Part shown: positions 22,947-35,200 of the stretch, in pieces | How positions within the stretch are numbered: position 1 is the stretch's first letter | Layout: each line of letters begins with the position of its first letter | From: Blumeriella jaapii | Taxonomy: Eukaryota > Ascomycota > Leotiomycetes > Helotiales > Drepanopezizaceae | Assembly (NCBI GenBank): GCA_009599575.1 | Contig: VWND01000015.1 | Span: 930,001 to 994,000 of the forward strand | Length of the DNA stretch: 64,000 nucleotides | Reading direction: 5' to 3' | Made by a program: the position numbers and the translations under genes | The notes under the pieces: model-generated | The model's input: only the letters and a program-made list of their open reading frames with translations | Databases searched by the model: none | What the model was told of the DNA's origin: nothing

Positions 22947-25900
22947 ATGCTTCAACCACACTCGCTTAGCACACTGCTCCTCCTTTCTCTATCTCTCCTC
23001 CTCCTCCCCGTCCATGGCTTCTTCCCCACGACCTGGAAAGAAGTCGTCTTCGGCAATGGTGGCACCTCGCACGTCCAGATCACCGAGACGGCCTTCGAAG
23101 ACCGGGCAAAGTCCTATTTCCCCAGCCTCACCAAGATCACCCGTCAAATGAAGAAGGCACGCGACGAGATTGCCGACGCCAACGCCAAGGTCGACGACGT
23201 ACAGGACATTGCCTCCTACCACTGCGACGGCGAGAGCTTCGGTGAGGCCCAGACCCGCATCCAGGAGCTGAAGAAGAAGGCAGTCGATGCCCTCAAGGCC
23301 GATCAGCCGCAAGTGTCCGTCGCGCGCGACAACATCGGACAGGCGCTCCACACCATCCAAGACTTCTACGCCCATAGCAACTGGGTAGAGTTAGGCAAGA
23401 GCACGCCTAATGCTGATCTCATTCGCAACCGCGATATGGGCTCGTACTCGGCCACGTTTGCGGACCAGACCTGTGTTGCTTGTTTGGACATCTTGCCGCC
23501 TCCTTTCTGGGATGGGACGACGTCGTTGCCGTGCGGTGGCTATGACTGTGCAGCGAACACCAACGGCTTCTCCAAGTTGACCAGTGGATACTACTTTGGG
23601 GAAGACCATCCTCTAGGAGGTGCTCCCATACCTGCGTACAAGTGCCACCACGGCAAGTAGCCCGGAGAAGCTTCTTGAGCAATCAAGAGAAGCGAAAGTA
23701 CTGTGCTAACCGGACGCAGGTGGACCAACGGATGATGCTCGGGGGGCAGTCGTTGGGATCCTGATTGGGACGAAGCCGGGTATCAACAAGGACAGCTTGA
23801 ACTGTGTCTGGTCTCCCCACGCCGACCTGCACACGCCTGCTGCGAGCATGGCCACCGCGGCCACGAACCAGTACTTCGACGACCTCAGAGAGGCCCTGGA
23901 CTCGGACAAGCTGCTGCGTCTGCTCTTCGGGGTCCCGAGTCTGGCTTTCGCCATCGACACCACGGGTAGCATGGGCGGCATCATCGACACTGTTCGCTCG
24001 CAAGCCATCGAGGTGGCGACGTCCCTCATCGGCACCAACGACGAACCAGGCCTCTACGTGGTGTCTCCCTTCAACGACCCAAGCACCGGTCCCGTCACCG
24101 TGACCAGCGACTTCGACACTTTCCAGTCTGCGATCAACAGTCTCTCCGCGGCCGGTGGCGACGACTGTCCCGAGCTCTCCGTCACTGGAATGATGAACGC
24201 CATCGAGGTCATGGACCCAGGTTCGACGCTCCTCATGTTCACCGACGCCGCCTCCAAAGATGCGGCTCAGTGGACGGCCATGGCGGCCGAGGCCAACAAG
24301 AAGAAGATCGACATCAACATCTTCAAGTACGACTCCGGCTGTGACGACGGTGGATCCGGCTCGCTGAGACGGCGTCAAGACTCCCAGGCCGACCGTATAT
24401 ACAGCGAAATCTGTGCCGTCACTGGAGGTCAGTATCGCACAGGGCCTACGTCCGATGTCAGCAAGATCTCGACCTTCCTCAAGAATGTGATCACGGCCAA
24501 TCCCATCAGCATCCTGCGCGTCGAAAGTTCGCTGGCAGGGGGAACTGATACGTTCAACGTCCCCGTCGACTCTTACACGACGAGGGTGAGCATCGCCCTC
24601 CTCGCTACAGACTTCAACCTCACCGTCACGCAGCCAGATGGCACGCTGCTCGCTCCATCCTCGCCGGGCGTCATCTGGAACACATTCTCCTCCAGCATAT
24701 CCATCACCATAGCCTCACCCGTCCCCGGAAGCTACATCGTTTCGCTGTCTGGAACCGGCTCCTACATCCTGAGCAGCGACGGTGTCTCCGAGCTCCAACT
24801 CACCTCCTTTAACTTCGCCAGCGTCGGCGGCCGTCCGGGACATACGGGATGGTACCCCTTGGGCGGTCCACCACCATACAACCAGGCCATCGGCGCCACC
24901 GCCCAGATGAGCAGCGAGTTCAAGACGGCGACGTTCTCGTTCCGCGCCCCGTCCTTCGCCCTTCTGAGCACGGCGTCCATGGAGCCTGGATCCGGAGACG
25001 TCGGCTATCCGGCGACGAACGACTTCTTCGCCATCCTCAACGTGCCCAGCCAGGTCTTCCTGGTCTATGTCAATGGTGTGGACGACCGAGGCCTGCAGTA
25101 TCAGCGGCTCCTCGAGACACCGATTGCTCCCATCCTCGCTGAGAAGCCCTTCGCCCTGGCTGGCAACCAGACCTTCAATCTGGCTGGGAACCACACCACG
25201 AGCCACGCTTCGTCGAGCAGCAGCAGCAGCAGCAGCAGCGGCGGTAGCAGCAGCAGATGGAGCAACGAGACGACTCCACGGACGTCTACATCTACAGCTC
25301 ACCTGTACCCTACCTTGCCAGCAGGAAATCACTCGATAGCACCTCCAGACGTCCCCGTCTACCCCACCGCACCAACAGACGCATACTCGACGAACCTCCC
25401 CTCCCTCTTCCCCGTTTACTCGACCGCTCCCTCACTACCCTCTACTCCACCCAGACCATCCTCTCAACCCGCACGCACACCCTCACGTCCTGCCCTCACT
25501 GTCCCGCCCCCTCACCTCACCAGCGCCGAGACCCTCGCCCTGGGCACGACTCTCTGCCCCGTAACGCTCACGACGCGCACCGCGTACGCCACGACGACGT
25601 ACACCGTAAGCGAGTGTCCCAACCTGGCGGACACCTGCGGCGGGAAGGGCAGCGTGACGACGAGGGTGCTGGCTACGGCGTCCACTGTTGTTGCTGTGCC
25701 TGTAGTGGATGCGAGCGGGCCGGAGGCTGGCACCGATCACGATGTGGGAGAGGGTGAGGACAGCGGTGTCCCTCTGAACGAGGGTCCGACTGCGGGCGTT
25801 TTCTCGCTTGAGGTTGAAGTGCCATCGCCGACTGGTCCTGGTACTGGTCCTGATACTGGTCTTGATACTGGTCCTGATACTGGTCCTGGTACTGATGCTG

Positions 25901-26376
25901 GTACTGGTACTGGTACTGGTCCTGATACTGGTCCTGATACTGGTCCTGGTACTGGTCCTGGTACTGGTGTTGGTACTGGTACTGGTACTGGTACTGGTAC
26001 TGGTCCTGGTACTGGTGTTGGTAATGGTACTGGTACTAGTCCTGGCACTGGTGTTAGTAATGGTACTGGTACTAGTCCTGATACTGGTCCTGATACTGGT
26101 CCTGGTACTGGTCCTGATACTGGTCCTGGTCTGGGTATGTCGAGTCCCGAAAGGCCCAGTTCAGCGCCACCTCCTACGACTTCAGACTCAGACGTGGATG
26201 CAGATGCAGATGCAGATGGAATCTCATCAGGAGCCCCGAGGGCCGTCGAGACGCCCGGATTCAGCTCCAATCCGAACGCAACCCAGATCTACGTTACCGC
26301 GTCCGCATCCACGCATGTTCTCGGAATGCAGATGCTGCTCGCTGTGGGATTCGTCGGCCTGGTGGTTTTCATGTAG
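22947..26376 (+). CDS. Secreted HET-C/von Willebrand factor A protein with GPI-anchor signal (2 exons)
   Basis: Exons: 22947-23652 and 23720-26376 (1120 aa). The intron is GC-AG: donor GCAAGT, branch GCTAAC, acceptor CAG, 67 bp. Only this donor keeps frame and joins [13 protein letters not shown]. The protein starts with a signal peptide ([17 protein letters not shown]). A HET-C/VWA7-like region follows, containing the helix [14 protein letters not shown] (residues 133-146). A vWA domain has a MIDAS-like DTTGSMG at 315-321. After ~residue 700 come a Ser run, a Thr/Pro/Ser-rich stalk and a long Thr-Gly-Pro repeat array. The end is a hydrophobic tail ([16 protein letters not shown]) typical of GPI attachment. 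A cell-wall or membrane surface role is inferred; the ligand is unknown. HET-C-like proteins are linked to heterokaryon incompatibility in some fungi, but this alone does not show it. Confidence 0.87.
25832..26138. repeat. Coding hexamer repeat (GGTACT/GGTCCT/GATACT)n
   Basis: About 50 tandem hexamers of the type GGT-ACT, GGT-CCT and GAT-ACT encode a Thr-Gly-(Pro/Thr)-Asp/Gly stalk in the HET-C/vWA protein. Because the unit is six bases and lacks stop trinucleotides in every register, long accidental frames run through it on both strands. Confidence 0.93.
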
Positions 26377-29322
26377 GTCAGTAGCGACGTGGTTGGTCGG
26401 GGAGTCGATGGGTGTCGTCCGGGCGCTGGTGGGCGATTCGTATTTCAACGTTCAGCTGCGGCTGGATTGCATGTTGATACCTGTGGGGACTTTTCTTGCA
26501 ATGTGTGTATCCCCTGGAATTGGAATGGAATGCTTACCCAGTTGAACTATCCGTGGTTCTCCAGATGTGTGTTGATTCGCTTACGGAGGAGCTCGCCTCT
26601 TTTTTTCTTTACTTTACAATTTTTTGAAAAAAAAAATATATATATATATATATATATTTTGGCAATCATGAGTGTTTAGTGTCTAAAAGTGAGAACTGCT
26701 TGCTTCGATTCTATTACAGCAATTTTGACTTACACTACCGACTTCTTGACAGGGACGTGATCAACAGTCGCGGTTTGGTTGTGTCATCACGTGACCAAAA
26801 CAAAGCACCGCAAGAACCTTTCGAGGTGATCTGCCTCAGAGTCACAAAGCAGACGAGAGACTTGTGCTAGCCGTTATTCCACACCACCCTTTTTTCGAGA
26901 CTCGCCGTCGTCGTCTCTGATCACGTCTTCAGCTCGCCTCGCCTCGTCCAAGCCTCGATAACTAAAAAGACTGAGCCTAATGTAACAAGAAAGAAGACGC
27001 CTAGACCCACAGAACGTACAGTTCCACGTTTAGATGGAAAACAGGACCCCTTTCTCGAAGGAAACAAACGGTGTATGAAAGGGCCGAGTTGGCGTCGGCA
27101 TCGACGGGAGGGATATACATCTCTCTTCTGAAAACCTTCTTTCTCGAGACGGAGATGCTCCTCCTCGCCGGAGGGAAATCAGCAGCTACCTCTATCCCGG
27201 CTGACTAGGAACGACCTACAGTACAACTGTGCTGTTCAGTACTGTGCTATCTCTTGACTTGCTCCCTAACCTATCTCCATACTGTACTGTATTGTACGGT
27301 ACGGAGATGGTCAGATGCCGTGAGCCGCACAGCACACATGTGACGGACCTCGTCGCGGGCCCCGTGCAGCGGTCTCGGCATCCCATGCTGTGAGACATCT
27401 CCCCTCACCACAAGACGCCACAACGCGCCACATGCAAGGTTGGGGAGGAGCGAGACGCGTGTTCTGGGAATGGGTAGAGCGTGTGTAGTTGAGCGGGGGT
27501 TTGAATGGTGCTGATTCGTGGGTGCAAAGGCGCATGGTTTGCTTGAGGGTGTGGGTTTTGAGCTGGCCGGGGTGTTGGAACAAGAGGAGGAGGAGGAGGA
27601 GACGACCGAAGTTGTGGTGTGGGGTCGTCGAGACGTGAGGCGCAGAGGGTCGACTGGCAAGAAGGGTGAGTGGTCACGGCATCGAGGAGACAAGGGGAGG
27701 GGGGCAGAGGCTTTCCTCTAGTCGGTTTGTGTTGGAATGTAGGGTGATGTACGTATCTTTGGTGGTGGGGGTTATTGACTACTCGGGGAGCTGATGGATA
27801 TGTGTCTGTTGAATCGAACCTGAGGCCTGGGAACAGAAAGGAGGGGAAAAGTTGTTGAGGTCTCATAATGCAGTGCTTTTTGAGCGGACACTCTTTCTTG
27901 GTCATGGGCTCCTGTGTGTAGGATCAGACCTGCCGCGTTGTACAGGTCGAGTACTATGTATGTCAAAGCAGGCACAAAATCACACTGATACGCATATATG
28001 TCGGCGGGTGAAAGAGTCTAGGAAACAAACTAGAAAGAAACAAATCACCACTGGATGAATGGGAGCAGCTATGAGCTGGAGAAGGTCGTGGTTGTGATAT
28101 CCAAGGGAGATGAACATCTCTCCCGCACAATGCCAGTCCGGGAAAAGCCATGGAATGCTCTGGGATCAAACGCTTTTCACATATCCTCAATAGCGTGTAC
28201 TACACATCGCTTGGTTTCGTACTCGCATCTCGGGGCAGACTGCTATAGAAAAAGATTTTGTGTTACGTAGTGTGGAGAAGAAGGTTCGATCGCCCTATTT
28301 ACCTTGCAAGTATGTAACATAGGTACGTACGTATGTACGTACTGTAGAAGCAGCTTGGTCAACCCATGGTCGTGCGGCTGTATCCCAGGTTGTGGTTGTA
28401 CTTCAATCGGAGCACGACTGCAGGATATTCTCCGATGCTGCAGCCGCTCAGGCGTTTCTCGATGGTCAGCCACCGTCGGCGACGAGACGGAATCCTCATC
28501 GAAGGAATGTTCAAATGCCCTGCCGGAGGATTGCACGACCGACCAGAACTACACTGGCTTCCGCGTTTCCCCTGGTTAAGGTTCGACCCGGACCCCGACA
28601 AGCGGTCGAGGGTCACAGTCGTGTTTGGAATCAGGGACCATCACTGACAGTCGAACCTAGGAGCCGAAGAAACATCGCAAAAGTAAACAAACTATCCGAA
28701 AAGCCGAGAACGCTAGTCTGACGCTACGCAAGGCCGTCCCCACTGTAATCCCTTGGCGCCAAGGTGCCACGGTCTTGGTGCAAGGTCCATGAATCACGTG
28801 TGCCGAACGGCACCGATACTATCCTCGGTTCTTCGGATCTCAGGCGGAAGTAAATAAAGTAAGCGAGGTTGGAAGGTAGTCCCCGGAGAGGTAAGATACT
28901 GACTGTACGCTTGGGGATCAATCGATAACCAGTAAATACTAAGTAATGCTTGTACGTACAGTACACCCGGGCTTCCTCGCAGAATCAAGCTTTCGTTCCG
29001 CGGGCTTGAGTACCGGAAGCGAACGGCCCCCGTACCAAGCTTCGTGAGCTTGTTGATTGGACCCCTAAAACAACATATGGCCCCTGAACAGCTCCTGCCA
29101 CCTCTCTGAAACAACAAATGCACTTCTCCCCCCGTTTTTCCTTCTCTGACGACTTCTACTTACTTGCACAACCTTCGCGATAACATCTTCCTTGGCTCGT
29201 CAACGAGATCGCTTCTCCATCCGTCTTGAGTTTCCATCGCCCGGTCGAAGGCCCATTGCAGAGGGCCATTCCTCGGCAGCAGCGTCAGCACGATTCATCA
29301 ACAACGTGATTATCCAGCGGTC
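26377..29322. other. Long intergenic region, no gene recognised
   Basis: Contains a poly-A/(TA)n tract near 26628-26658, several GTACAGTAC/ACTGTACTGTA motifs (27220-27302), a GTAC-rich palindromic run near 28322-28345 and ordinary sequence. Open frames of 70-166 codons are present, but none shows a family, conserved splice pattern or good start context. Confidence 0.45.
26628..26658. repeat. Poly-A followed by (TA)n microsatellite
   Basis: Ten A residues followed by about eleven TA dinucleotides, non-coding. Confidence 0.85.
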
Positions 29323-30680
29323 ATGAACAATGCCGAGCCTTCCATCGTCGAGAATGGGCCCGATGAAGCCTTCTTCACTATATCCGACAACATCGTGCTC
29401 GAGGAACTCTACAAGGACATCCTGGACGTCAAGGCCGGCGCCCACGCCTCCCTCGGCGAGGATCGGCCTTCTCTTAAGCAATTGGAAGACATGAGCAATA
29501 CCAAACACCCCGACTTTCAACCCACCATCTGCTCAACCTGGGACCGCAACCTCGCCAGCTCGGACCACAAAATCCTCAATTCGATCCGCTTCGCCGTCCT
29601 CCAAAGATACGTCACATGGGCGCGCACCGTCGTGCGTCACGAGACCGACGTCGTCTTCGTTTCTCACCTCCTGATGTACTTCTTCACTTCCGTACCCAGC
29701 GCGCTGTACCTGTTTTGCGGGAACTTCACGTACCTGCATGGAATCGTGCATCTACTGGTCACCGTGTGGTACTCTGGCGGCTTCACGCTCATGATGCATA
29801 ACCACATTCACAACAACGGGGTGCTCGCGAAGCCGTACCATGCTTTCGACTGGGCTTTTCCTTATATCCTCGAGCCGCTGATGGGACATACGTGGGATTC
29901 GTACTATTACCACCACGTCAAGGCCCACCACGTCGAAGGCAACGGGCCGGACGACTTGTCGACTACCATCCGCTACCAGCGAGACTCTGTCTGGTGCTTC
30001 TTGCACTATGAGATGCGGTTTCTGCTGCTGTGCTGGTTTGATTTGCCCAAGTACTTCATCAGCAAAGGGAAGTACAACTTGGCGTTCAGGGTGACGTGCA
30101 CCGAGCTCGGGTCGTACGCTTTCCTCTTCCTGCTGGCGAAGTGGCAGTTCAAGCCCACGCTTTTCGTGCTCTTGCTGCCGTTCATCGTCATGCGCATCGG
30201 GTTGATGATTGGCAATTGGGGTCAGCATGCTTTGGTCGACGATGTGGAGCCGAACTCGGATTTCAGGTCCAGCATTACCTTGATCGATGTACCCGTAAGC
30301 CCGATAGCCCTTCTGAAGAACCCACCTCTCAACGATCTTGAGCTAACCTGCATTAGTCCAACCGCTTTTGTTTCAACGACGGTTACCACACCTCTCACCA
30401 CCTGAATCCTCTCCGCCACTGGCGCGACCACCCCCACGCTTTTCTCAAAGCCAAGGAACGCTATTCCACAGAAGGCGCCCTGGTCTTCCACAACATAGAT
30501 TATCTGGAAATCACGTTTCGCCTGCTGACGAAGAACTACATGAAGCTGGCAAAGCAGCTGGTGCCGATTGGGGATCAGATTGGCATGAGTCAGCTGGAGA
30601 TTGCCGAGATGCTGAAAAGGAAGACGAGGAGGTTTAGTGAGGAGGAGATCAAGTCGAAGTTCGGAAAGGGTGCGAAATGA
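29323..30680 (+). CDS. Fatty acid desaturase-domain protein (2 exons)
   Basis: Exons: 29323-30294 and 30357-30680 (431 aa), with a 62-bp intron (donor GTAAGC, branch CTAAC, acceptor TAG) joining SITLIDVP-SNRFCFNDGYH. Three histidine clusters of the membrane di-iron desaturase/hydroxylase fold are present: HNHIHNN (159-165), HHVKAHH (197-203) and HTSHH (335-339), the last encoded only after splicing. Hydrophobic segments between them (VFVSHLLMYFFTSVPSALYLF, LHGIVHLLVTVWYSGGF, LFVLLLPFIVMRIGLMIG) fit an ER membrane enzyme. It would use O2 and an electron donor to desaturate or hydroxylate an acyl chain. No cytochrome b5 domain is fused. The regiospecificity and substrate cannot be inferred. Confidence 0.9.
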
Positions 30681-32294
30681 GAAGTGTTTAAAGAAGCGAA
30701 GGCTAGCCGGTGAAAATGGATCTCGAGAGTCCCAGGGAATCTGGAGCATGGAAGAGAAAGTACCCCGACAGAGGCGTTATGGGGAGATCCCGGAGAGGAG
30801 CATTCCATTCGGGCTTTTGCTTTCTATGCTGTAATGCTCGCACTCTGGGAACGTTGCTTGGTGTTGGTAAAGTGTATAAGATAATGCTGCCCATATGGGA
30901 AACAAGAGGAGCTGGCTGTCGCCTCGTGCTGGGTGAATTGATGTTTATTAGCACACTCTTGCTTTTTGAAACCAGGTCTGTGAAAGGAGTGCAATTACAA
31001 TTGAAGATGTAGTATGGTTAAAATAGGGTTTTTAGATTGCTGATACTGTACGTACTGCAAACAGGGCAAACAGGGCAGACACTGCAGACACGACAAACAC
31101 TGCAAACACTGCACACACTGCACACACTGCACACACTGCACATACTGCACATACTGCACACACTGCAAGCTATAAAAGATGGAATAACGACGTGATAGAT
31201 TGATTTTGCAAAATGCTTTTATTAGATATAACAGCCTTATTCGAGAACTAAAAGTAGAGCAATAAACCTTGATTTATGGTTAAAGTATTATATTTCGCAC
31301 AAAATCAATCTGCTCACGAAGTAAATACTTTAGGCTTTGCGGTATTCGCCGCTAAACCAGAACCAAAAAATTCTAACACCCAACCAGATCATTAGAAGTT
31401 TTTTCTGTGAAGAGCAAGTGTTTGGCAAGTGTGAATATCTTAAAAGATATAGAGGATCCCCCCGTGACCTGGTAAGGTATTGATTTGTGCTACTTTTACC
31501 TTTTTTTTTTTCGGTCGAAAAAGGCCTAGCTATTGGGGGTTTTTTAATCTCTTGTTATTCTCACGTCTGGAGCATCGAAAGGGAAAGGCTTGAAGAGCCA
31601 GATTGTTCAAGGGTTCACTGCATGGATTGGCTATCGGGCTGAGACTCAGGGGATTTTTGTTACAGCATTTCTAGTATATTAAAAATGATTTAATTAATCC
31701 AACGTATACTTATAATGTTCTACAAGTACTTTTTATAAGAACTGAGTTTTGAAAGATTTCCGATCTGAAAAACTGGCGGGTTGGCGGCAAAGTGCAAAAC
31801 TAAATGGTTTTTTCTAGAGCAGGTTTATCCTCTCTTGAATCTGTTTACTCGGTATGATATTAACTTGAAACATATTCGTTAAGCTCCCGCGATATTATTA
31901 AATACAACATCGTCCATATTTCCAGATTTAGACAAATACCTTATTGGTATAATAGGTATTATTGTTTTGTTTTGTTTTCTTTTAGAAATACGCAATTGGT
32001 TGCCAGGCACCTGCGGTAACTTAAAGTCACGTGTATGTTGCTGCAAAGGGCAGCTACCTTAAAACAGCTCCTGCCCCACCAATCACCCTCCCTTATTTTC
32101 AGTCGGCATCTTCTTTCAACCACTTCGATTGTATTCAGAGTTACAGTATTAATCGGACGCAGGTGACAGACATCTACACTCTTCGAATTCTCGAATCAAA
32201 GGAAAGCTTCGACGGCAACGTACATCTACTATCTGGTTCAACAAACGCCAAACCACCGTCTTGACTTCCCCTTCCCAGATCGACCTCCGCGGAC
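30681..32294. other. Intergenic region with minisatellite and AT-rich stretch
   Basis: No gene is recognised. A 9-bp minisatellite lies at 31056-31168. 31200-32000 is richer in A+T and may be a decayed repeat, but I see no diagnostic ends. Confidence 0.45.
31056..31168. repeat. 9-bp minisatellite ACTGCACAC
   Basis: About twelve copies of a 9-base unit (ACTGCACAC and the variants ACTGCATAC, ACTGCAAAC and CAGGGCAAA), decaying toward the 5' side. Confidence 0.88.
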
Positions 32295-35200
32295 ATGGAA
32301 AATATCACAAAGATCGTGTTCAATCCTCTCCTGTCGAGCAAGGCCGCTATCGTAGCTTTCCTGAAAGATGCTTCGATCGGAACAGCGCATGCGTACAGCC
32401 CCAAGAAGCTGCTACTTTACAAGACGAAGTCGAATATACAAGAGATCGATATCTCGAAGTATGACGAGAGCCATTTCTTCAATGCCGTGGATCTCGATAG
32501 GCTGAGTAACACATTACAGGAGCGCATGGAGAGATTTGGAACGGAGCTGCAGCTGTTCAACGACGAGTATACTGTGCAGCAAGCTCCCAGTGCGGTGTTC
32601 AAGGTCCCGATTGAACCCTTGAAGCCCGCTATCCTGGCCGTTTCGCAGATGCATCCCAGCTACTACGATCTCTGCGTGGCTGATGAATCGTGCAACACCG
32701 TTTGCTTCGAAAACATGGTGAACGGTCGTATTCCGGGTCTGATACACAGCGGAGATATCATCGAGCGCTCGAATGTGGTGCATCACATCAGAGCCAGTGA
32801 GACGCTATTCATGGAGAGCAGAGGTATGCAAGCGCCTTTCCCTTCCTTGTATCTCGTGATTTTCAAACGCTAACTCTGAGGCAGGATACGCCGTCTTCGT
32901 ATCTGGCTACCAAACGACCCAGCTGTGGAAATTTAAGGAATGTAACCCGGTAGTAATGATCGCCAATCATGCTGATAAAGTACTGTACACTGTTCCGATT
33001 CCTCTTGATACTGCCACAATTGGGAACGCAACGATCTGCTCCCCACTTGTCATAAAGCGCGAGAGAGACGAACTGATTTGCTCCATCCTGGCGACGCCAA
33101 CTACGGATGTGGACATGTGTTGTCAAGCACATTCCTTGGATAGCCCATCCTTCGCTGAAGCTATCTGTCGTGCTGAGTGGAAGATTTCTGCTCCTACTAC
33201 GGCTACTTCTACCGTTCCTGCAGCTGACCGGATGTTTCCCACGCCTCTAATTGGCAATTCACAAGCGAGCTTCAAGGAGAACGTCATATTCGTGACTGAG
33301 AAGACTCGACTACGATCACCCATCAACAACTCTAATACACAGCTCATACGCTACGGAAAAGGCTTGGATTTTTTACGCAAAAATGAGAAGTTTCGGATTT
33401 CAGATGTTTACTCCGATGTGGTGCTCCCTTGCGTGCTTGGATCCCAGCTAGAAGGCCCATTGTTGCTCGCTACAGGAACGGTTCCTGAGAAGATGCCATT
33501 CCCAGACACACAGTCTTTGCACGACTATTACAATCAACTTAAGAGTGTTGTTATTTTCGCCGACGAGCGGATGACCGACAATGCCAGAAATCTAGCCCCG
33601 CCCTTGAGGATTAATGCTGTCTTCGTCATTCAGCCAGACCCTCAACTTGAGGGATCAGATGTCGTTAGGTCGTTAGAGTTGGTGAACATCAACGCTGTCA
33701 CGGCACTTGCTGGTCCTCAATCCCTTGTACTTGTGGAGAATATGGAGAAGTACTACTTCTACCGAGGTCTCGCGGACCCAAGCCATCTTGATACTTCGAA
33801 GCTATCTTTCGGCGCCGAAGTCACCGCAGTCGTAGAGAGCGTAGGACTGCAGTCTCTCCTGGATCCGAGGGTCAAGCGGATAGTCAATCTGGCCGAAGTC
33901 AAAGTAGCCCTTCTCCAAAGCTCAGGGCAATGGGTTCAGCCAAAGATTCTCAAAGCGCTGTTCCAGAACACCGCCATTGACCAAATCGGGCAGTTCGGAG
34001 CTGACATCTCTGCGGTGGTCCCCCAATTGCAGGTGTTGATGAACCAAAAGGACCTCGTTAACTTGTCCCGAGACTTGGTCTCCATTCTCGGTGTCAAATT
34101 CGGCAATTTCGTGTCGCCGCTGAGAAATAAATACGTCAACTACCTGCTTGAACACGACCGTGATGATCCTGAGTCGGTCAAGGTCAAGAACACGATGCTG
34201 TAAGTGCTCACTAAATCGCTTTTCTATTGTCTTAGGCTTGCTGGTAACAAATCTCAAAGTCCCCTACCATTGTAGCCACTGCTAATTGCATCGCGATTTA
34301 GGAGCGACCTCAGAAGGCTAAGTAAGGGCATCCAGAAAACCTTGGAGCCAGTTATTTCATTTCTTAGCAACATGATCTCTGCTCAGACCTCTTCCAAGCG
34401 AGCCCACGACCTCCAGCGCTTACGGCGTCAAGCTGCCATCCAGAGCAATGTGGATTTGGTCAAGTCCATGACGTTCGAGACCATGGCTGGACTTCTCGAA
34501 ACCAAGGCATCTGAGATGGGGACTCTGCTGCTGAACATCGAGACTTTACCTTACCAGCAATTACTAAGAAGACTCAAGACGGAATCGTTGGACGCCTTCC
34601 CATGTTGCGCACTAGACTCTCGAGTGCTGTTTCTGGAAGGAATTGACGCCGGTATTGTCATGGAACAATCGCAAGCCCATCACGAGGGCCCACTCAAACA
34701 TCAGCTTGGTCCTTCCCATCCAATTCTAGCCATTCCGTACCTTTCTAAGGATCGCGGCACCGGTTCGATGCTGGCCTGGGTCTGCTGGGATGAGTTTGTC
34801 AATCTCAAGTCTCCATTCAAGGTGAGATGGATGGAAAAGAGCAACGAGTCGCATATCGCTGCTTTCCGCATCATTATGAGAAATACTCTCAGTCAGGCCG
34901 TGTCATCGAGAGAGCATAATCTGCGACCGGGCGATAAGGAGACGGGTCAGCTTTACTGTGCGCTGCTGATGGCTGCGATGGCCAGACTTGCTAGCATGCG
35001 AACGACTGCCCCGACACGTACTGTCAATGCCGAAGACAGCGTTACGAAGCTGATGCGCGGGCTCTTCGGCAACCTCTTGACTACAGCTGGCAGTGGAGTC
35101 CAACCGATGTCAATGGTGTGGCAATTGTTCGGCCTGGAGCCCAGACTCGAGGTCCCCCAATGCCCTGTTGCATGGAGCTGGTATGAGAAAGTCGTGGCCT

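Noticed and set aside
25737..26545. Long frames antisense and in other registers over the Thr-Gly repeat (minus 26270-25737, plus 25808-26545)
   Set aside because: They arise because the hexamer array lacks stop trinucleotides in every frame. The HET-C/vWA frame has domains, a signal peptide and a GPI tail; the others are pure repeat.
28560..28600. B-box-like GGTTCGACCC
   Set aside because: No A box at the right distance and no pairing T stem or acceptor stem.
31200..32000. AT-rich stretch as a second transposon
   Set aside because: No inverted ends, target duplication or coding relic could be found.
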